Positions 30,622-37,670 of a stretch of 37,670 nucleotides of DNA are shown one piece after another (positions within the stretch are counted from its first letter, which is position 1; every line of letters starts with the position of its first letter). Under the pieces are notes generated by a model. It was not told where the DNA came from, ran no database searches, and saw only the letters and a program-made list of their open reading frames with translations. This DNA comes from Rubrivivax benzoatilyticus JA2 = ATCC BAA-35 (lineage in GTDB: Bacteria; Pseudomonadota; Gammaproteobacteria; Burkholderiales; Burkholderiaceae_C): contig NZ_AEWG01000008.1 in assembly GCF_000190375.1 (NCBI RefSeq), forward strand, positions 1 through 37,670. Reading direction: 5' to 3'. The translations under genes and the position numbers were made by a program.

Positions 30622-31905
30622 TCAGCCGGCATGCGGCGCCGACAGCCGCGGCAGGCCGTCGCGCAGAACGCCGCCCACGGTGTAGAACGATCCGAAGACG
30701 ACGATTCTATCGGCAGGGTCGGAGGCGGCCAGCGCGGCGCGCAAGGCCTCGCTCGGCGTGGCGTGGCGATGCACCGGCGTCGTGTCGCCGAGGACTGCGG
30801 CCAGTTCGTCGGCCGTCGCGGCACGCGCCGTCGGCAACGCGCAGACGTGCCATTCGTCGATCAGCGGCCGGATCTTCGCCAGCGCGCCGGCGATGTCCTT
30901 GTCGCGCATCGCGCCGAAGACGGCGCGGGTGCGCGGGTAGAAACCCATCGCGTCGAGGTTCAGCGCCAGCGCGGCCACCGACTGCGGGTTGTGGGCGACG
31001 TCCAGCACCAGCGCCGGCTGCCCCGGCACGACCTGGAAGCGGCCCGGCAGGTCGACCAGCGCCAGCCCGGTGCGCACCGCCTGGGCGGTGATCGGCAGGC
31101 GCTCGCGCAGGCTCTCGAAGGCCGCCAGCGCCGCCGAGGCGTTGAGCAGCTGGTTGGCGCCGCGCAGCGCCGGGTAGCCCAGGCCGTTGTAGCGCCGGCC
31201 GCGGCCGGCCCAGTTCCACTGCTGGCGGTCGCCGTCGTGGCGGAAGTCGCGCCCGGCCAGCCAGAGGTCGGCGCCGATCTCGCGCGCGTGGTCGACGACG
31301 CTGGCCGGCGGCAGCGGGTCGCCGACGATCGCCGGGCGGCCGGTGCGCATCACGTGCGCCTTCTCGAAGCCGATGCTCTCGCGGTCGGGGCCGAGGAACT
31401 CGGTGTGGTCGAGGTCGATGCTGGTGATGACCGTGCAGTCGGCGTCGAAGGCGTTGACGGCGTCGTAGCGCCCGCCGAGGCCGACCTCGAGGATCACCAG
31501 GTCCAGCGGCGCCAACGACAGCAGCCGCGCGATGGCCAGCGTCGTGAACTCGAACTTGGTCAGCGTGATGTCGCCACGCGCCTGCTCGACGGCGTCGAAG
31601 TGCGGCAGCAGCGCGTCGGCGTCGACCGGGCGGCCGTCGACGCGGCAGCGTTCGGTGAAATGCACCAGCTCGGGCTTCTGGTACAGGCCCACGCGGTAGC
31701 CGGCCTGCATCGCGATCGATTCCAGCATCGCGCAGGTCGAGCCCTTGCCGTTGGTGCCGGCAACGACGATCAGCGGCATCGTGAACTCGAGGCCCAGGCG
31801 GCGGCGGACCTCGACGGTGCGCTCCAGCGACAGGTCCATCGAGATCGGGTGCATGCGCTCGCAGTGGGCGAGCCAGTCGTCGAGCGTGGCGGGCAAGGCG
31901 GTCAT
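30622..31905 (-). CDS. folC: Dihydrofolate synthase / folylpolyglutamate synthase
   Basis: A 427-residue Mur-ligase-family enzyme that joins glutamate to dihydropteroate and then lengthens the chain on folates. The ATP loop is VVAGTNGKGSTCAMLES (47-63), followed by HFTERCRVDGRPVDADALLP, the EVGLGGRYDAVNAFD block, TSIDLDHTEFLG and DVAHNPQS, all diagnostic. The start MTALPATLDDWLAHCE at 31905 lies directly after a hairpin with a T-run and has no ribosome binding site, which is unusual for an essential gene inside an operon. Confidence 0.95.
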   Translation of the reverse strand: MTALPATLDDWLAHCERMHPISMDLSLERTVEVRRRLGLEFTMPLIVVAGTNGKGSTCAMLESIAMQAGYRVGLYQKPELVHFTERCRVDGRPVDADALLPHFDAVEQARGDITLTKFEFTTLAIARLLSLAPLDLVILEVGLGGRYDAVNAFDADCTVITSIDLDHTEFLGPDRESIGFEKAHVMRTGRPAIVGDPLPPASVVDHAREIGADLWLAGRDFRHDGDRQQWNWAGRGRRYNGLGYPALRGANQLLNASAALAAFESLRERLPITAQAVRTGLALVDLPGRFQVVPGQPALVLDVAHNPQSVAALALNLDAMGFYPRTRAVFGAMRDKDIAGALAKIRPLIDEWHVCALPTARAATADELAAVLGDTTPVHRHATPSEALRAALAASDPADRIVVFGSFYTVGGVLRDGLPRLSAPHAG

Positions 31906-31910
31906 GGAAG

Positions 31911-31936
31911 CAAAACCGGGCCACGAAGGGCCCGGT
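31911..31936 (-). terminator. Terminator-like hairpin between accD and folC
   Basis: Minus strand ACCGGGCC-CTTCGT-GGCCCGGT forms a perfect 8-bp stem whose last T runs into TTTGCTT. The T-tract ends only a few bases before the folC ATG. It could terminate, attenuate, or control folC translation. Confidence 0.75.
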
Positions 31937-31961
31937 GTCCGTTGAGACGGATGGAGCGGCG

Positions 31962-32834
<873 letters not shown>

Positions 32835-32848
32835 CGGTTCACTCCTAG

Positions 32849-33654
32849 TTATGCGTCCAGCGCGGCACGGATGCCGGCGATGAAGTCGCGCGCCGCGGCA
32901 GCCACGGCCTCGCGCGGCTGCTCGGCGAGCAGCTGCACCAGCCGCGAGCCGATGACGACCGCGTCGGCGACCTCGGCGACCGCACGCGCCGTGGCGGCGT
33001 CGCGGATGCCGAAGCCGACGCCGACCGGCGTCTGCACGTGCGCGCGGATGCGCGGCAACATCGCCGCCACCGCCGCGGTGTCGAGGTGACCCGCGCCGGT
33101 GACACCTTTCAGCGAGACATAGTACACATACCCGCTGGCCAGCCGACCGACCAGGCGCATGCGCGCGTCGGTCGAGGTCGGCGCCAGCAGGAAGATCAGG
33201 TCCAGCCCGGCGGCCTTCAGGCGCGCGGCGAAGTCCTCGCACTCCTCGGGCGGGTAGTCGACGATCAGCACGCCGTCGACACCGGCGGCCGCCGCGTCGC
33301 GGATGAAGGCGCCGTCGCCGTGGCGGCCGTCGTAGCGCTCGACCGGGTTGGCGTAACCCATCAGCACGACCGGCGTGCGCTGGTTGCGCTCGCGGAAGGC
33401 ACGCACCGCGGCGAAGACCTGGGCCAGGCCGATGCCGCGCGCCAGCGCACGTTCGCCGGCCTGCTGGATCACCGGGCCGTCGGCCATCGGGTCGGAGAAC
33501 GGCACGCCGAGCTCGATGACGTCGGCGCCGCCGTCGGCCAGCGCGGCCATGATCTCCGGCGTCGCGTCGGCGTACGGGTCGCCGACGGTGACGTAGGGAA
33601 TCAGCGCCTGGCGGCCGTCGCGCCGCAGCGCGTCGAAGGTGGCGGCGATGCGGC

Positions 33655-33658
<4 letters not shown>
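32849..33658 (-). CDS. trpA: Tryptophan synthase alpha subunit
   Basis: A 269-residue TIM barrel that splits indole-3-glycerol phosphate into indole, which passes to TrpB. Catalytic Glu49 ([12 protein letters not shown]) and Asp60 (MADGPV) are at their standard positions. [26 protein letters not shown] and [12 protein letters not shown] mark the substrate loop and phosphate site. The ATG at 33658 overlaps the trpB stop by four bases. Confidence 0.97.
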
Positions 33659-34902
<1,244 letters not shown>

Positions 34903-34920
34903 GGTGAGGTGTCCTTCGAT

Positions 34921-35553
34921 TCAGGCGGTGCGGGCATCGGCCTCGCGCACCGCTTGGCAGAACCGGCGCATCAGCGCGGCATCCTTGATGCCTTTGTCGC
35001 GCTCGACGCCGGAGCTGACGTCAACGGCCCAGGGCCGGACTCGAAGCACCCCATCGGTCACGTTGGCAGGATTCAACCCACCAGACAAAACGACCGGAAC
35101 GGGCACGCTTGGTGGTATCAGTGACCAATCGAAGACCTTTCCGCTCCCGCCGTAAGCCTCGACATGCGTGTCGAGCAGCAGGCCCGTCGCGCCGGGATGG
35201 CGCCGGGCGAAGTCTAACAAATCGACTCCCGGCGCCATCCGCGCGGCCCGCAGCCAGGGGCGGCCGACGGCGGCACACTGCTCGGGCGTCTCGTCGCCGT
35301 GGAACTGCACCAGCGCCTGCGGCACCAGGCGCACGGCGTGGGCGATGGCCTGCGGCGCGGCGTTGACGAACAGCAGCACCGGCGTGACGAACGGCGGCAG
35401 CCGGCGCGCCAGTTCGGCGGCACGTTCGGGCGTCAGCGCACGCGGGCTCTTCGGGTAGAGCACGAAACCCAGCGCGTCGGCGCCGGCCTCGACGGCGTCG
35501 TCGACATCGGCCTCTCGCGTCAGGCCGCAGATCTTGATCCGGGTGCGGGACAT
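34921..35553 (-). CDS. trpF: Phosphoribosylanthranilate isomerase
   Basis: A 210-residue TIM-barrel enzyme of tryptophan synthesis. The N-terminal [20 protein letters not shown] holds the catalytic Cys9; [33 protein letters not shown] and [14 protein letters not shown] complete the pattern, with the catalytic Asp in LLDTH. Followed by trpB after 18 bases, preceded by truA after 13 bases. Confidence 0.97.
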   Translation of the reverse strand: MSRTRIKICGLTREADVDDAVEAGADALGFVLYPKSPRALTPERAAELARRLPPFVTPVLLFVNAAPQAIAHAVRLVPQALVQFHGDETPEQCAAVGRPWLRAARMAPGVDLLDFARRHPGATGLLLDTHVEAYGGSGKVFDWSLIPPSVPVPVVLSGGLNPANVTDGVLRVRPWAVDVSSGVERDKGIKDAALMRRFCQAVREADARTA

Positions 35554-35566
35554 CGGGCGGGAAGCG

Positions 35567-36391
35567 TCAGACCAGCCAATCCATGGCCGGCGTGTGCTCG
35601 GGGATGGCGAAGGCCGGATCGTAGTACGGGCCGACGAAGTACAGCCCGTCCGGCGGGAAGGTCGGCGCGGCGGCGTCGCGGCTGCGTGCGGCCAGCACCT
35701 CGGCCATCCACTCCGGCCGCTGGCGGCCGCTGCCGACGGTGACCAGGCAGCCGACGATGTTGCGCACCATGTGGTGCAGGAAGGCGCTGGCGTCGAACTC
35801 GATGCGCCAGTAGGCGCCGCGGCGCTCGACGCCGATCGAACGCATGGTCTTCACCGGCGTCAGCGCCTGGCAGCCGGCGGCGCGGAAGGAGCTGAAGTCG
35901 TGTTCGCCGATCAGGTGCGCCGCGGCGGCACGCATCGCGTCGCCGTCCAGCGGCCGGAAGACCCAGCCGCAGGCGCCGGCCTCGATCGCCGGGCGCACCG
36001 GCGCTTCGAGGATGACGAAGCGGTAGCGCCGCCCTTGCGCGCTGTTGCGGGCGTGGAAACGGGCATCGACACGCCGGCACCACTGCACCGCGACGTCGTC
36101 GGGCAGGTAGCGGTTGGTGCCGCGCACCCAGGAGAACTCGTCGCGCTCGACCGGCGCATCGAAGTGCACGACCTGGTTGAAGGCGTGCACGCCGGCGTCG
36201 GTGCGGCCGGCGCACAGCGTGCCGACCGGCGTGGCGGCGAACTGGCCCAGCGCGCGCTCGAGCACGTCCTGCACGGTGCGGCCGTCGGGCTGCGACTGCC
36301 AGCCGTGATAACGCGCGCCGCGGTAGGCGATGCCCAGCGCGATGCGGCCGCCCGGCGCGACGGCCGGGCCGCCGGTGTCGTGTTCAGCCAA
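35567..36391 (-). CDS. truA: tRNA pseudouridine synthase A
   Basis: A 274-residue enzyme that isomerises uridines 38-40 in the anticodon arm of tRNAs. The catalytic Asp65 lies in CAGRTDAGVHA (60-70). RIALGIAYRGARYHGWQSQP at the start, RFHARNSAQGRRYRF and SAFLHHMVRNIVGCLV are family motifs. The ATG at 36391 overlaps the end of fimV by eight bases. The Ala/Gly-rich N-terminus (1-15) is longer than in E. coli TruA but normal for GC-rich relatives. Confidence 0.96.
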   Translation of the reverse strand: MAEHDTGGPAVAPGGRIALGIAYRGARYHGWQSQPDGRTVQDVLERALGQFAATPVGTLCAGRTDAGVHAFNQVVHFDAPVERDEFSWVRGTNRYLPDDVAVQWCRRVDARFHARNSAQGRRYRFVILEAPVRPAIEAGACGWVFRPLDGDAMRAAAAHLIGEHDFSSFRAAGCQALTPVKTMRSIGVERRGAYWRIEFDASAFLHHMVRNIVGCLVTVGSGRQRPEWMAEVLAARSRDAAAPTFPPDGLYFVGPYYDPAFAIPEHTPAMDWLV

Positions 36392-37670
36392 GCGAGGACA
36401 GCATGGCCTGGGCCTTGGCCTTCAAGGCGCCGTCGGCCTTGGCGATGACTTCGTCGAGCAGGTCGCGTGCGCCTTCGAGGTCGCCGATCTGGCGGAACTC
36501 CTCGGCCAGCTCGAGCTTGCGCGCCAGCGGGTCGCCGTCGCCGATCGGCGGCAGCGAATCCGGGCCCAGGCCGAAGTCGCTGAAGTCAAGTGCCGGCTCG
36601 CTGGTGTCCAGCGCGGCCGGCCGCGACGGCGCGGCGGCCGGGGCCGGCGGCGCCAGGTCGCCGAGGTCGAAGTCCAGTGCGTCCATCGGTGCCGGCGGCG
36701 TGGCGTCGGCACGTTCGCCGAAGGACATCTCGGGCGTCGGGATCGGCTCGTCCAGCGGCGCCGGATGGGTGTCGACCAGCGGCAGCTCGAAGTCCAGCGG
36801 CGCGTTGTCGGACACCGGGCCTTCGTCACGCGGGATCGGCTGGGTCGCTTCCATCGCCAGCGGCGACGGCGCAGCCGGCGTCGGGGCGTCGAGGTCGAGA
36901 TCCAGGTCCAGGTCGGCGGGCGCGGGCGCCGGCTCGGGCGGCAGCGACGACTCCTCGGGCGCGAACGGCGCCGGCTTGGCGGCATGCGGCAGCGTCGTCG
37001 CGGCCAGCGGCTCGATGACCTTGCCGCCGGGGCCCACTTCCAGCGCCGGGGCGCCACCCGGCTGGTACAGCGGATTCTCCGGGTCGATCTGGCGGCCCAG
37101 TTCCTGGGCCTTCTCCCAGTCTTCGCCGCTGCCCTGGGTCATCGTGTAGACCTGGGTGGCGAGCAGCTCGAAGCCCTTGATGTCGCGGCGCTTGACGTAG
37201 ACCTCGAGCAGCTTGACGCGGATCGCCATGCGGTCCGGGTTGGCGCGCATCGCCTCCTTGAGGATCTCCTCGGCCTGCAGGTCGCGGCCGTAGGCGAGGT
37301 AGACGTCGGCCTCGGCGACCGGGTCGACGTCGCCGATCGCGTCGAGCTGCGACAGCGAGTAGCTCATCGACGACGGCGCGCCCGACGGCGTGGCCTCGCG
37401 CGTGTCGACACGCTGGCCACCGGTGCCACCGAAGAACGAGTCGGGCTGCAGGCGGCTCTCGAGGAAGGAGGTCTCGCCGCCGCCCTTCTGCGCGCCCTGG
37501 CGGCGACGCCAGAACAGCAGGCCGCCGAGCATCGCGACCAGCAGGCCGGCGGCGGGCATCAGCATCGGGTTCTCGAGCAGCGAGTCGACGAAGCTCTGCT
37601 CCTCCTGCACCGGCATCGGCGGCGGAGGCGCCTTGCGCGGCTTCTTGGCCGGCGCCGAGGCGGCCGACGC
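36384..37670 (-). CDS. fimV: FimV/HubP family protein, C-terminal part
   Basis: The frame is open to the window's right edge; 428 residues are visible, and a complete FimV would be much longer. From the edge it reads an Ala/Lys/Pro linker, a membrane helix (PMLMPAAGLLVAMLGGLLFW) and RRRQG, then a cytoplasmic acidic and Pro-rich region with a TPR-like part (VAEADVYLAYGRDLQAEEIL, then KEAMRANPDR), and the conserved FimV tail (KLELAEEFRQIGDLEGARDL with LDEVIAKADGALKAKA). FimV/HubP is a polar landmark protein for type IV pili and pole organisation. The LysM part expected upstream is outside the window. The order with truA and trp genes is typical. Confidence 0.92.
   Translation of the reverse strand, partial: ASAASAPAKKPRKAPPPPMPVQEEQSFVDSLLENPMLMPAAGLLVAMLGGLLFWRRRQGAQKGGGETSFLESRLQPDSFFGGTGGQRVDTREATPSGAPSSMSYSLSQLDAIGDVDPVAEADVYLAYGRDLQAEEILKEAMRANPDRMAIRVKLLEVYVKRRDIKGFELLATQVYTMTQGSGEDWEKAQELGRQIDPENPLYQPGGAPALEVGPGGKVIEPLAATTLPHAAKPAPFAPEESSLPPEPAPAPADLDLDLDLDAPTPAAPSPLAMEATQPIPRDEGPVSDNAPLDFELPLVDTHPAPLDEPIPTPEMSFGERADATPPAPMDALDFDLGDLAPPAPAAAPSRPAALDTSEPALDFSDFGLGPDSLPPIGDGDPLARKLELAEEFRQIGDLEGARDLLDEVIAKADGALKAKAQAMLSSLG

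Overview
The window is chromosomal DNA of a very GC-rich (roughly 70 percent or more) betaproteobacterium of the order Burkholderiales. The best guess is the Rubrivivax / Leptothrix / Roseateles neighbourhood. The guess rests on base composition and on the order fimV-truA-trpF-trpB-trpA-accD-folC-SPOR-cvpA-purF-metZ-gltX at the right end, which is a familiar Burkholderiales block. There is no IS element, prophage, CRISPR array or rRNA. No stretch above about 300 bases lacks a gene; the longest intergenic gap is about 240 bases (7834-8073).

Left part (1-7833, mostly minus strand): the N-terminus of a probable 2OG-Fe(II) oxygenase with a frameshift; a ypfH-yaaA pair (esterase and peroxide-stress protein); the SOS-type polymerase gene dnaE2 with a perfect LexA box; a divergent DUF2721 membrane protein; and an amino-acid ABC transporter (binding protein plus two permeases) with no ATPase gene beside it.

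Middle part (8074-24514, all plus strand): an accessory-looking run of short genes, many translationally coupled. It has seven genes carrying eight GNAT acetyltransferase domains, three VOC (glyoxalase-fold) domains, two Nudix hydrolases, a LysE-type exporter, CutA, a GST, and DUF523, DUF1810 and DUF3079 proteins. Two clusters stand out. One (11190-13665) alternates GNAT and VOC domains, including a VOC-GNAT fusion, and holds a P-loop kinase gene that has lost its middle. The other (16923-21547) is a seven-gene coupled operon that starts with an HDAC-family acetylpolyamine deacetylase, ends with a sirtuin, and has three GNAT domains between them. It could be an acetylation/deacetylation operon; that is inference.

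Right part (24593-37670, all minus strand): core genes. fimV (cut by the window edge), truA, trpF, trpB, trpA, accD, folC, a SPOR protein, cvpA, purF, metZ and gltX are read leftwards with short gaps. They are followed by tRNA-Ala(GGC) and two identical tRNA-Glu(TTC) genes, each tRNA-Glu followed by a GCAA-loop terminator.

Two promoter layouts recur. In six genes a -10-like hexamer sits 6-7 nt before the ATG with no Shine-Dalgarno sequence (candidate leaderless mRNAs). In nine others a TAnnnT hexamer sits 25-46 nt before the start. Two single-base homopolymer frameshifts (near 86-89 and 13309-13312) may be real or may be sequencing errors.
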